DNA of 23,596 nt from Lingula anatina (GCF_001039355.2 NW_019774003.1:602897-626492), one strand, 5' to 3'. Counted from the first letter of the stretch, positions 1 to 10,690 are shown. A program made the numbers and translations. Notes: generated by a model not told the origin, from the letters alone.

Positions 1-130
1 AAAAAAAAAGAGGAATACATGGATAAAAACAAATGAGAAATTTATTAAAATGGAAAAAACATGAGAACCTGTTTTACTGTATATTACTTTAGAGTAAAGT
101 GACATTTTAGGCTTATTATCTTTTCCCCAG

Positions 131-537
131 ATAACCCAGTTGCGGTGAACCTGACAGGTATTGGCGTTGACAGGGCCACCTATGACGCCATATCCAGCAG
201 CTGCAAGGGCCAGTGGAAGGTGCACTTCCTGGCCTATAACGCCTCAGAACCCGATATCAGCAGCACTGCCGCCCCGCCCACGCCTAGCGCAAATGGCACG
301 GATCTGATCTGCTGCTACAATTTCACTGACCATTATAAAAATATGTCCATAGAATAACGACCGCTGATAATTGAAAAGGGAAACTGTACTTACAACGGCG
401 AGTGTGAAGATTTAGTTTTCGAAGGCAAAATGTATCCGTGCTTTAGCGTGGCATCAGTTTTGTCAAACAGTATCGCTATCATAGTACGGGTTTTTGTTTT
501 CATATCTTGGCTTGTAATAAATGCATATACTGGGTAG
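131..537 (+). pseudogene. Terminal exon of a tandem copy of the membrane glycoprotein gene, with an in-frame stop
   Basis: The exon follows a good acceptor (ttttccccag, 121-130) and is clearly paralogous to the last exon at 4728-5122. Both start DNPVAVNLTG once the split codon is completed, and both share the Cys and sequon pattern. A GAA codon of the intact copy is TAA here (355-357). After it the frame stays open and recognisably homologous (RPLIIEKGNCT onward) to a TAG at 535-537. One codon is also missing just before NMSIE. The C-terminal hydrophobic stretch has diverged and holds an Arg. Upstream exons lie outside the window. It is most simply a decaying copy. A truncated secreted or membrane product, or stop readthrough, cannot be excluded. 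AATAAA motifs occur at 516-521 and 544-549. Confidence 0.75.
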
Positions 538-2876
538 AATATTAATAAATGAAGTATTTTTATGTTTTGCATTGTAAATTATGATGAAAGTTAGAGGATT
601 GTGTACTCTGTATGTTGTTGGCTTGATTGAATATTAGCGTTGCTGGATGTTCGTCTTTATATAATATTAAGCGTTCCAAAATCCCAAACTTCAAATACCG
701 TTACAATTTCCATTTTTTTCGTTACATAGGCTCATACGTATAAAGGCTAAGCATTGTTTCGTGTTTCGAACAAAAAATATAAAATTAAGAAAATCTAACC
801 CAGTGTAACTGGTCAATTCTTTCGTTACTTTTCAAGTTATAATTTTCATTACTTTGAAATGTGATTGTTGTCCTTGTAAATGAGGTGATTGTTTTAGGTA
901 TAACTTTTTTTAAAGAATAAGTGAGCCGAAAAAGGTAGAAATGAGCGTTTATTATCCGACTCTATGTTGAATGTAAAAAAGGACTGCGATGAATGAAAAT
1001 AAAAGTGAACAAAGTAACGGAACAAAATTCTACAAAATATGTGTACAATGATGGCCTTCTGAAAACTAGTTACATGTATATTCGCGTAGCTCCTACTGTT
1101 TCGTCTTTAACTACCAGCACGATTATATACTCGCCACTCCTATTCCATTGCCATTTATTTATGACAATGAGGAAGTTTAATGTTAGGATAATGAATATAT
1201 GAACAAGATATATAATTTTGGAAACAAGAAGACAGCATCCAATGCTTGCACTGGAATTTTGTTGCATGCCAAAGCTTAAACCCCCTAATTTAATCGTGAT
1301 TTGGTTCCGATGTGACCTTACCAAGTCCAGTTCTCATTGATTTGTATAGGTAATCCACGTCCTAGATTTTGACCCCCTAACTTCACGCTAACCCACACAT
1401 TACATGTGCCTCAGTTTCGTCACACCAGACCCCCACCCGAGATCTGAGATCGGAATTATAAAAGAAACAGCGGGCGGAGCTCAAGCGCTATCTTCGAAAA
1501 CGCGAAACCAAGCAACAAAGAGGAGTTGGTCACTAGAATTTGGAGTTTTGAACAACGGCAGACTTTTATAAGTATACAGAACACATGTCTTTCAATAATA
1601 TTCTCAATGTCATCCCGGCGGTTATTCAGGGCAGTGGGGCCTTTGTAATAAGACGGCCATTTTACCAATATTTAACCAATTTTATTAACTGGTTCAAAAA
1701 TACAAAACTGATTTTGATGTTTTATTATTTGTCAATTCATTTTTGTTATAGTGTGAAGAAGATTGTTTTGTGCGTGTAATACGTATATTCTTTGATTTCA
1801 CAAAAATCTATCTATCGACGCAGACGACTTCTGACCAATTATATGAGTTTTTGTGGCCCTGTAGCCCTGTGTAGGATCTGAGGAATTTTTTATTCTGACT
1901 GTGTGTTCACTGCATTAAGTTAATTTGTTTGACATATATTTTGTAATAAACGCTAAAATCTCTTGAATTATCGTAAAAACTATCATTCTTATTTCGTTTC
2001 CTGGTTTAGCTAAGTTGCTTTAAACTGTTTCTTAAAATTTCACATATTCACAAAAACTTTTATATTCGCAACTTTTAATTATGAGAGGCAAATGGTTTAT
2101 TTTCACAGAAGTTTTCATTTCTTTTTATTTGCAACCCTATTCATTTAGTAAAGATCTCTCAACAATAATTGTTAGACTGATATATTCGCCTTAAAGGAAT
2201 GGTAAAGCGGTGGATTCAAGCCCTCTAAGAAATTGATTTATATATTTATAAAAATAAATTGGATTAAATTGAATATACAACGTGACTGCATTGACGTATT
2301 TTCGATCAGTTGGGTTACGTTATTTTGCGAGTTGTCACCAGTTGATTAAACTCATTTTTGTTGACAAAGTTGAAATTGTCGATAATGGTCAAATCCTTAT
2401 TTCCACCATTTCAATGCCTGACCCCGACGTTCCCTTTATACCACCTAAACAAGAACAAGGTTAAAGTTTGCACTCGGATATCGTTTTATGACATCTGAGT
2501 TGATTTGCATAGAAACAAACCTGCTTCCTATAAACTCTAGTTAAGATATATTTGTTTCGGGAATAAAAGCTCAGTTTTGTGTACGCTATATTGAGTTGAT
2601 TAATACGTAAACAATTGACGGCTTAGTCTATAGCCCTATTGGAAGCTTATGTTGATTTTCTGATTAATCCGCGATTTCAGTGATTTTTGTTGGAAAGTTT
2701 CTATGTGATTTCGAATAAACACCACAAATATCAGATGCCCTCCAAACATTAGGTACTCTTCTACGATATTTGGTGAGTATTTTTTCTTTAAAATTTTATA
2801 ATTTGTGTTTGAAAGAAGTTTTAAACAAATTTTATAGTTGACTGTTATGACCAATAAGTTGTCAATATATTAGTTA

Positions 2877-2878
<2 letters not shown>
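538..2878. other. Intergenic stretch with no recognised gene
   Basis: AT-rich sequence with only short, unconvincing open frames. The first 400 bases are the 3' flank of the glycoprotein copy. They align patchily with 5123-5582, for example attttcattacttt at about 841 and again near 5480, so the tandem duplication includes the flank. I see no domain, RNA gene or intact mobile element in the rest. Confidence 0.5.
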
Positions 2879-2956
<78 letters not shown>

Positions 2957-2959
2957 ACA
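2879..2959. repeat. Compound microsatellite (TC)27(AC)13
   Basis: A run of TC dinucleotides (2879-2932) passes directly into AC dinucleotides (2933-2958). It ends about 57 bases before the start codon at 3016, so it lies in the probable 5' UTR or promoter-proximal region of the intact glycoprotein gene. Confidence 0.95.
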
Positions 2960-3015
2960 GTGTACGGTGTCTTTTAACAATCTCATTTCAATATGTAGTC
3001 TAACAAGCCAGCCAA

Positions 3016-3303
3016 ATGCCTATCGCAAGCGGAGCCTTGGGCAAACCGAACAGTTACTACAATCAGCCAGAACGCAATCGCTTCAAGGGCGATAGAAACA
3101 TCCCCCAAGATGACTTAAAGAAAAGAAATTCAGACGCTCAAACCAAATCTAAACAGGCTACAACTTCAAGCGGCTCAAAAGGGAAAAAAGAAGGATGGAA
3201 TAAAGGTGGAAAAAATAAAGGAAATAAGAGCAAAGATGGGAAGAAAGGGAAAGGAAAGTCGATCTTCAGCTTTTTCAGCAGATCTAGATCTTCGAAAGTA
3301 ACC
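3016..3303 (+). CDS. Exon 1 of the membrane glycoprotein gene: basic low-complexity N-terminus
   Basis: Starts MPIASGALGKP and is rich in K, G, S and N, with KKGK-type clusters. It ends ACC|GTAAGT, a consensus donor, in phase 0. There is no signal peptide at the start, which fits a cytoplasmic N-terminus of a type II protein. Confidence 0.75.
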
Positions 3304-4063
3304 GTAAGTACTTTTACTCGATTATTATAGGAAAAAGAGCGAGCCGTCAAAAAGAGTATTAAAGGTTTGATTACTTTCAACGCCTTCATCTGCGGTAAAG
3401 GTGAGCATTTTGCTAGAGATGGTAAGAACGATGGAAAGGTGTTCACATCTCAGATCTAATTTACTTTGTATCGCCCATCTCCAGCGTTTGAAATTAGCCG
3501 CCGATACGTTCCATTATTCCAACTACTTTTAGCCTAGATGTTACAGGTGGGTTTGAAAATAAAACCTGTATATTTCCGAGTTAAAACTGTGCTAGGACCA
3601 CTAAGGATGATTTTCACATTCGCCTTTAGCCTGATAAGAAAGGGAGAGAGTACAGACCTTTGCTGTCGTTTGTGAACTAATGTCTTGTCAGCGTCTATAA
3701 ATGTAGTAGTGACCGAAAAGGATACAGGCAACAATTTGTTTTATTGTTTAAGTAATCGGGACAATTCATTAGTGGCTTTATGTAAAAAAAAAGGGGGCCT
3801 TGTTTGACCAAATCTCGAACAACCAATATTTTGTGTTGCCTGTCTTCATAGTATGAATGGGACACTCGAAGGTTTGTGTCAGTCTGGGATGAAATAGACA
3901 TGTCATGGGATATTGTGATGTTGAAATACTTTTATTGTTTTTAGTTACTTCTGATGAATTTAAATGAGCCAGTCTGTGCTAAATAAAAGTCAATGTTGTG
4001 ATTTTTTTTAAAATTATTTGATTATTTATTTATCGTTTTTTCATTCATTCATCCTTTTATTTT

Positions 4064-4094
<31 letters not shown>

Positions 4095-5122
4095 TTTTTT
4101 GGCAGACGATCACTGTAACGAGCACCAGTGGCGCCACCACAGCAGCGGCGGTGGGAGGCGGAGGAGCCACCGGGGAGGGATTGAGCGAAGAGGAGAAGAA
4201 GAAACGCAGAAGACGATGTTGTCTGTGGATATTGCTAGCGTTGTTATTGCTACTGTTACTGGCTGCCATCATTATTGGTATACTGGCTGCGGTAGGGATC
4301 ATACCCGGTGGACAGTCAAACGGTAGGTTGTAGGGCCTATTTCGCAAAAAAAAATGAAAATAATAAATTAATACATACATAAACAAAAAATATCATGGAA
4401 CAAAGTGGCCTTAGTTTAGTTAAATTTAAATTTTCGGATGCATAACTTCGATCGAGAAGCCAGAGGACGGAGGTATTGGAGCTTGCGGTACAGACGGACA
4501 GAGAATAAAAACGTGTATACGGAAACGAAGCCTGTGTAATGCCCCCATTTTCCTGATATTAATAAGTTCATGTATAAATAGTAATCACCACCAAATCTCG
4601 TCATTTGTTTCTTGACGAGAGTTCCTGAAAATTTCATCAAAATCCGTTCTTTTTGCATAATGTTGCTGACACATACAAACCAAGGAGACCTTGGCGGAGA
4701 TAAGAGTCATAATTATATTTTTTCTAGATAATCCAGTTGCGGTGAACCTGACAGGTACTGGCGTTGACAGGGCCACCTATGACACCATATCCAGCAGCTG
4801 TAAGGGTCAGTGGAAGGTCCACTTCCTGGCTTATAACGCCTCAGAACCTGTTATCAACAGCACTGCCGCCCCGCCCACGCCTAGCGCAGATGGCACGGAT
4901 TTTGTCTGCTGCTACAACTTCACTGATTCGCCGTATTATAACATGTCCATAGAAGAACGACCGCTGATAATTGAAAAGGGAAACTGTACTCACAATGGCG
5001 ACTGTGAAGATTTAACTATCGAAGGCGAATTTTATCCATGTATCAGCGTAGCATCGGTTTTGTCAAACAGTATCGTTGTTATGATATTTGCGTGTTTGCT
5101 CTCATATCTTTGCTTGATCTAA
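3016..5122 (+). CDS. Three-exon gene for an unrecognised 299-aa membrane glycoprotein
   Basis: Exons 3016-3303, 4106-4322 and 4728-5122 join in frame (900 nt, 299 aa plus stop) with GT-AG introns in phase 0 and phase 1. An in-frame TAA at 3001-3003 supports ATG 3016 as the start. Residues 1-96 are basic and low in complexity (G/K/S/N rich). Residues 112-126 hold a glycine run and acidic residues. KKKRRRRCC (127-135) precedes a very hydrophobic helix (about 136-163), which predicts a type II orientation; the paired Cys could be palmitoylated. The ectodomain (about 164-275) has six Cys and six N-X-S/T sequons. The last 20 or so residues are again hydrophobic and end the protein, either a second membrane segment or a GPI-type signal. 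I do not recognise the family. A partly decayed copy lies upstream at 131-537. Confidence 0.8.
4062..4100. repeat. (TTTA)n microsatellite at the intron 1 acceptor
   Basis: About seven TTTA units followed by a T run sit directly before ggcag (4101-4105). The repeat itself supplies the pyrimidine-rich tract of the acceptor. Confidence 0.85.
4106..4322 (+). CDS. Exon 2 of the membrane glycoprotein gene: Gly-rich linker, basic stop and membrane helix
   Basis: Acceptor ggcag|ACG and donor AACG|GTAGGT. It begins in phase 0 and ends in phase 1. It encodes TITVTSTSG, an Ala/Gly-rich stretch, LSEEEKKKRRRRCC and a Leu/Ile/Ala helix of about 28 residues. Confidence 0.8.
4728..5122 (+). CDS. Exon 3 of the membrane glycoprotein gene: glycosylated ectodomain and hydrophobic tail
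   Basis: Acceptor tttctag|AT completes the split GAT codon. Sequons NLT, NAS, NST, NFT, NMS and NCT lie within about 105 residues. Six Cys come before the tail, including a CC pair. Stop TAA is at 5120-5122. It is paralogous to 131-537. Confidence 0.85.
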
Positions 5123-6130
5123 ATGTATATAGCTTATCAATAGATAAAGACGTTTCTTCAGATATTTCGCATTGTACATTTGGAATTTAAAGTAAGAAGA
5201 ACCTACACTTTTAAAGTTGTTGACTTGGTTGACGGGATGAAAAAATTATCGTTGCATATTCACCATTCTCCTTTATATACATGTACATGTATAAATCCTA
5301 AACCTTCAGTATTTAGCGTTGCAATTTTGAATCTCTTTTTTTTCCCTTTTTTCTTTCTTTTGTAGACATTTGTGTAGACTACGGAATATCATGTGTTTCT
5401 TATGAACTATCTTACATTTTAAACGTCTAATCCAATGCTCGACTGACCTGCCCTTTCTTTAGTTTAGTTCGTAAGTATTAATTTTCATTACTTTGGAGTT
5501 TGAATATCGTCCGTGTAAATATAATGATTGTTTTGTGAATAACTTTGTTTTAAGAATAACACAGCTTTCAAGGCTAGACACTGAAATTCATACTGCGTAA
5601 TGAGGTGTTTTTGTATTTCCAAAAGCTTATCAAATACATCTAATTCATTACATGCAGATTTAATTATCAGGCATTAAGCAACGGAGTATAAAAAACTGAT
5701 TGTGGAAAGGCTATCATGTATGCACATTCAAGGTAATTGAGTAAAACTCTACAATATACCGGTATAAGCACAATTTCCTTTTGTCAAATATTGAAATATA
5801 AAATTTTCTGTCTTGAACTGCACAATGTATATGTTGGGATATGAGATTTCATTTTATTCTTAGTTTTATGTTTGACAAGTCAACAAAATATAAATTACAA
5901 TGCAACAATTTAAAGTAATCTTTACTACCAGATGAAAGGGCACTCTATCCTAGTTATACTTGATAGCTGCTGCTTCTCTTATACCGACCCCCCCCATTAT
6001 ACACCATTGTATTTCTTAACACATCTGTAGGCTACATTTCCACCACATTTATCTGATACAAACGTTGCGAAATAAAAATTACTATATAGTAGTTGTATGC
6101 ACTTTCCAGACTTGATGCCCTGTGTACATG
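5123..6130. other. Intergenic stretch with no recognised gene
   Basis: Up to about 5582 this is the duplicated 3' flank of the glycoprotein gene, matching 541-940 in patches. The rest is AT-rich and shows no convincing coding sequence. Confidence 0.5.
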
Positions 6131-6949
6131 TAACATAAGTCAATGAAAATGTCACTTGAACTAAGCTCACTCAAAGACCTACTGGTACCTGTATATACAA
6201 CTCATTGGTTCGCCTGACACTTGCTTTTAAATTGTTAAATCATAGACAGATTACAAATGTCAGATGACCCTTAACACATCTTTAAAATAAGATTTACATG
6301 CTTGACAGCGATACACCTAATAGATTTTCTTGATGTTCTCGCTAATTTTATAATGCTTTATATCTATCACTTATTCAAGTTTTCAACCACAAAAAATACC
6401 ACAAAGATTTCAGGCTCCTTTTTCTTCACAACCTGGTTAAAGCCAACAAAATACCTAATAAGAAACATTATCAAGTCAGTATTTTAGCCGTATTTCTGCT
6501 ATCAATAACAACCATAAGAATAATGCAACAAACACCAAGAAGTACCTTCTAAGTCTTGTTTATGCGCCTGCTCACTCAGCTTTTTGTTCAGTAAAAAGTG
6601 TATTACCCTTTTCTTAAATGAAGGAAAATATGCATAAGACAGTAAAATATGCATTAAAAATGACGTTAATTTTTGGTTACATGGGGTAGCGTATTGCTAC
6701 TCATTTTTCCTTAACCCTAACTATCGGTGCATCTACCTAGTTTTGTCATTTGCATGAGCGTATGGCACTGGCTTTTAGAATATGAATTTAACTTAACATA
6801 TTTCCTGTATTTCGTGCAGATGTGCAAACATGAATGGTACATTTTTCTCAGGGATCGTAAAAAGCTTTATAAGTGATGCCTTCTGATGCTTTTTTTTCAG
6901 TCCACTGATGTGGAATTCAGCAAACAATGTTAATATCGTAATAACTTTG

Positions 6950-8344
6950 CTACCAACTAAAGTTATTTGCACATGATCGCCTTCTTTTCGCCAAGTCGTG
7001 GGCCTCCACGTACAGTTTTATATCAGTGTCTGATAGCCCGGTGTGGTGGTCTTTCTCCAAGAGAGAGTTCATTAAGCTTTGAACTCCGGTCATTCTCAAC
7101 ATGATGGCTTCTCTGTCATTTACGTGTGCTCCAATATGTAACGTATCCGGATTTTTCAATATCAGTGAAGTTGGATACACAAATGGGAAAAGAAAATTCG
7201 GCTGAATGGTGTTGCAATAAAGGTCTGCGTGAAATCGCACAGGCTCGCTGATGTATATAATACTAAGTGTTCTGGAGCTTAGAACCGCAAGGTAAACGTG
7301 GTAAACTTTGCGAAAGCGTCGGTGAATCAGTGCTATATGGAGGTCGTCCCTGTAATGAACAAAAGGTGTGCCGTTCCGGAGAAATGACGACCCTCGTCTT
7401 TGTTTTGAAGGAGCCGGGTTGAGTGGATTGATAGAGTCCCCAGGTAAAGTCGTGTCAGAGTTTTTATTCAAATCTGATCCGGATACAGGATTATGCTGGG
7501 AGCATACGGCGGAGGCGTAGTCGCATTTTAACATAATGAAGGGAGAAAGTGAATAAACTAGAAAAAATGTCTTGTCTTTGGCTGTGTAGGAGCTTTGACT
7601 ATAGGGTGAAAAAGAAGCTGTGGACTGAAGCGGTACCCAGTTCTTTTCCCACCCTTGAAGGGCCATGTCATTGACTTGTATTCGCTTCGGACCCTCATCG
7701 GTGTCAATATTGTACAAATACACTCTGGAGAGAAACCCTTCGACTATTCTTGAATAAACAATGACATTGCTTCCATCCACAACAAACAACCTGGCATCCT
7801 CTGGTCCGCCATGTCGTTCGTACATAACGGCTGGTATCCCCAGGAAATGACCGCTTTCCACTGGATCGTAGCTGCAATTCACTGTCAGCTTCAACAAGTA
7901 ATTCATTTGAAGCTTTCCGCTCGCCGTGTAGTTTCTCACTATTGCGCGTAAAATAATATCTAAATATCCACTTTCTTCATTGCCACACCTTTTCATCTCA
8001 TCTGCCAAAGCCACTGACATAAATGAGGCGTTTACGTGGAGTTCATCATCAAATTTCTCCCTTAACAACCAAGAAGGGAAGCTTTTCATGTAGCAAGTAC
8101 CGATGGGTGCTTTTAACAGACGCGTGCCATTGCCGTCACTGGTAATACCTTCCAGGACGTAATTGTAGATATATTTCTGTTGACAGATACCTGTGCCATA
8201 TTGTCCGCTTTGTGTTACTAAACTGGAGTGTTTCGTGTCTACTATGAACGAGGCCAACAGGAAAAACAGTCCGCCGATTGAAAGAATTGCTAGGCCCTTT
8301 TTTGAACAGAAACAGCTACACAAACGAAGGAAGACCTTGTTCAT
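6950..8344 (-). CDS. 464-aa type II membrane protein, beta-propeller glycosidase/mannosyltransferase-like (copy 1)
   Basis: Intronless. ATG at 8344-8342 has an in-frame TAG 14 codons upstream (8389-8387). The short N-terminus carries Cys at 9, 11 and 13 (possible palmitoylation), then a membrane helix at about 17-35, so the rest should be lumenal or extracellular. Sequons lie at 72, 105, 138, 156, 324 and 461. Motifs in order are PEDARLF (181-187), WEKNW (232-236), VYSLSP (263-268), RGSS (317-320), ISEPVRF (365-371), YPTSL (390-394) and HVND (407-410). This order resembles GH130-type phosphorylases and fungal beta-1,2-mannosyltransferases, which share a five-bladed propeller. The fold call is inference from motif memory; no catalytic residue can be assigned. 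About 95% identical to the copy at 11899-13293. Confidence 0.85.
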   Translation of the reverse strand: MNKVFLRLCSCFCSKKGLAILSIGGLFFLLASFIVDTKHSSLVTQSGQYGTGICQQKYIYNYVLEGITSDGNGTRLLKAPIGTCYMKSFPSWLLREKFDDELHVNASFMSVALADEMKRCGNEESGYLDIILRAIVRNYTASGKLQMNYLLKLTVNCSYDPVESGHFLGIPAVMYERHGGPEDARLFVVDGSNVIVYSRIVEGFLSRVYLYNIDTDEGPKRIQVNDMALQGWEKNWVPLQSTASFSPYSQSSYTAKDKTFFLVYSLSPFIMLKCDYASAVCSQHNPVSGSDLNKNSDTTLPGDSINPLNPAPSKQRRGSSFLRNGTPFVHYRDDLHIALIHRRFRKVYHVYLAVLSSRTLSIIYISEPVRFHADLYCNTIQPNFLFPFVYPTSLILKNPDTLHIGAHVNDREAIMLRMTGVQSLMNSLLEKDHHTGLSDTDIKLYVEAHDLAKRRRSCANNFSW

Positions 8345-8489
8345 GGTACTGGAATCCGTAAAGCAGCTACCTGACAGTCTTAAGAACTACTGATCATATA
8401 GATAACATCTTTCATGAAGTTTTTATCAGTTATCTTATTGTGTACCTGCATCTTTATTACATATTTCAATGCTATTTTCATATGGATTG

Positions 8490-9348
8490 TTCTACCAGGG
8501 TCACAGATGAATTTTTCATTACCTAATGGGATGTCTCTGGCTAACTAAGGACTCGATTCTCTGCTGTTGGAGAAATGTGCACGTAAAATTATCTGCGGCC
8601 CTGGTAGAGACACTGTTGGCCTACAACTTTTATAAATTAATTTTTTTCTGATTGAACACGCGTCTAACGTCCCGATTGCTATAAATGTTTTTCATTTAGA
8701 TTGTCTGAGGATGCAAAAATGGCGTTTTACACAGACTTGGCATTTAATATGGAATATTTTACCGAATCGTTTTTCTTTAATTTTTTTGTACTTTTCCTAC
8801 TTATAGATGGTAAGAGAGGATTTAAATCCTGTTTCTGGGTAGTAAGTTCTGGATGCCTTGGGTGTGGTCTCTGTGTAGGAACACCAGTCTGGGCATACCT
8901 TTGTTTGTTTGTCTGTTTTGGGCCATTCTGGCGCAGAGCAACAATGTTGTAACATCCGTGCTACTTGTATGCAAAATTTCGATACCTTCAGTGCAGGCGT
9001 TGCCAAAATATTGAGACTTTTGTGACTGATCCATGCTCTCCCATAGTCATACTTTGACCAGCCCAAAGAGTAGGCCTACTACCCAAAAATTCACCACACA
9101 TTACGTAATGCAGCAGTGCTCCAGACAAGGCAGTCAGTAAATTGTTACTGACAAGCCTACTACACATTTATCTATTCTAATAATCACATCCACAGGAAAT
9201 ACGCGTTTTAGAATTAAATGATAAATTTAACTTGACATACATTTGAAACTTAAACATTCCATTGGCTATATACTCTAGTTCCATATATGAAAATAAATCT
9301 ACATATTCTTTCGTGCGTTTATATTTTTGTTCAGTATATATATAGCGG
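8490..9348. other. Unit 1-specific stretch with no recognised gene
   Basis: Not shared with unit 2. Short open frames occur on both strands around 8700-9060 (for example 8822-9034 on the minus strand), but none shows a recognisable domain or splice structure. Confidence 0.4.
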
Positions 9349-9721
9349 ACATATATTGTACCATACAAATGCTTCAAATGGCCAACAAGGAGTTGGATTT
9401 CTGATACACAAGGCGCTAAGCAAGAACATCATCGAGGTAAAGCAAATTAGCGCAAGGGTGGCTACAGTCAAGCTCAAAATGAATCAGAGATTCTCAATGA
9501 AACTCATTCAGGTATATGCACCAACATCAAGCAGATCAGATGAAGAAGTAGAACAATTGTATGAAGAAGTACAACGTCAGTTGACAACAGACTGCCACTA
9601 CCACATAGTCATGGGTGATTTCAACGCCAAGATCGGGATAAAGTCAGACGAACAAGAGCGTGCCACAGGAAAATTTGGCTGCGGAGAGAGGAATGAAAGA
9701 GGAGACTTACTTATTGAATGA
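9349..9721 (+). mobile_element. Non-LTR retrotransposon fragment: endonuclease domain
   Basis: An open frame encodes a piece of an APE-like endonuclease/exonuclease/phosphatase domain, as in RTE-type LINEs. Visible motifs are GVGFLIHKAL, IQVYAPTSS, the catalytic-type MGDFNAKIG and NERGDLLIE. It starts inside the domain and stops at TGA 9719-9721. No reverse transcriptase follows, so this is a short 5'- and 3'-truncated relic. A TGA trinucleotide repeat (9732-9752) lies just downstream; RTE-like elements often end in short tandem repeats. It is absent from unit 2. Confidence 0.8.
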
Positions 9722-9731
9722 ATACATCTAA

Positions 9732-9752
9732 GTGATGATGATGATGATGATA
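9732..9752. repeat. (TGA)n microsatellite
   Basis: About seven TGA units between the LINE endonuclease fragment and the start of the duplicated right edge of unit 1. Confidence 0.85.
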
Positions 9753-10536
9753 TATAGTGTAATTATATAAAGAAAAATAATAAAAGCATACTTTGCTAAC
9801 ATTCTAACCTGTGAATCAAGTCGTGCTTTCCTCAAATTTCCATACATAGTGAATGTTTATGGTAAGTTGAAAAGAACCAGCAGAAAGCTGGAAAACAAAA
9901 CAAGACACTTTTCAACACAATTCTTTTTATTTTTATATAATTCTATAAACAGTGATCTTCAGTTCTCAAAATACATCATTGTGTAAATTCTCAATTATAA
10001 AAATGACTTGATGTTCTATTTCCATGTAACAATAGTCAACGAAAATATAACTTGAACTAAACTCACTCAAAGAGCTATTTATATACAGCTCACTGGTTCG
10101 CCTGACACTTGCTTTTAAATTGAAATCTGGTTCAAACAAACACTGGTATAAGTAAGTAGGGCGACATGAGCAGATGCCAGTTTCCTTACTAACGAAGGTT
10201 GGCTTTGGTAACTCCAATTAAAAAGGGAATATTGAAAGCAGGATCCTTGAAAAAACATTGGTACTGATTGTGTTCAAATCCTTTTGAGCTCTATTTGAGA
10301 GATTTTTCTAAAAGTTGTTTAAATAGAATTTGGATGCAAAATCTGTTGCAACTGCCTTTCTACTCAATTACCATAGGTATTTACTTGCGGTTTTAGTTGT
10401 GACGCTGTTAAGCGCAACTAGCACAATGGCCATATGGATTACTAAGAACCTATTTTGGGTTAGGGCACTTACTAGCGCAACTAACGCAATAATGATATCT
10501 ATAAACACAGGATTGTGACTTTAAAAAAGCGTAACT

Positions 10537-10690
10537 TACACAGATGTTAGTCTGTCAGATGTTAACAACTGTGAACGTGTTCAACAAAAAGCTCCCAGAC
10601 TATTTCTCAATTTTCCCAATCCCGTGACCCTGGTTGCGTGACCAGAATGCAAAGGGATTTAACTCCCCACCCTTCAAGTGCTGTGTTCCC
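10537..10690 (+). mobile_element. Probable decayed LINE reverse transcriptase C-terminal fragment
   Basis: One frame reads YTDVSLSDVNNCERVQQKAPRLF. This fits the pattern of an acidic position, LE-x-VQ-x-(R/K)A and aromatic residues near the end of CR1/Jockey-type reverse transcriptases. After a frame change it reads PGCVTRMQRDL, like the SVT-x-M-x-x-L that follows in the family. It runs into the N gap. The match is from motif memory and the fragment is short. Confidence 0.4.

Larger units (their letters stand above)
6131..10010. repeat. Tandem duplication unit 1
   Basis: Left edge (6131-6226) matches 10026-10122. The span 6248 to about 8490 matches 10903 to about 13480. The right edge (9750-10010) matches 14297-14606. 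The right edge of unit 1 abuts the left edge of unit 2, so this is a head-to-tail duplication. The part from about 8490 to 9750 is not shared and contains a LINE fragment. Confidence 0.85.

Noticed and set aside
2191-2215. TTAAAGGAATGG, resembling a TTAA-type MITE end
   Set aside because: No inverted partner end with TTAA was found downstream.
2282-2464. Open frame with a Pro/Asp-rich end (PDPDVPFIPP)
   Set aside because: Sixty codons, no ATG at the start of the frame, no splice support and no recognisable domain.
4018-4326. Long open frames on both strands over exon 2 of the glycoprotein gene
   Set aside because: They are other-frame shadows; the exon frame is fixed by phase-matched splice sites on both sides.
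8701-9066. Open frames on both strands around 8700-9060
   Set aside because: No recognised motif, no conserved counterpart in unit 2 and no convincing splice sites.
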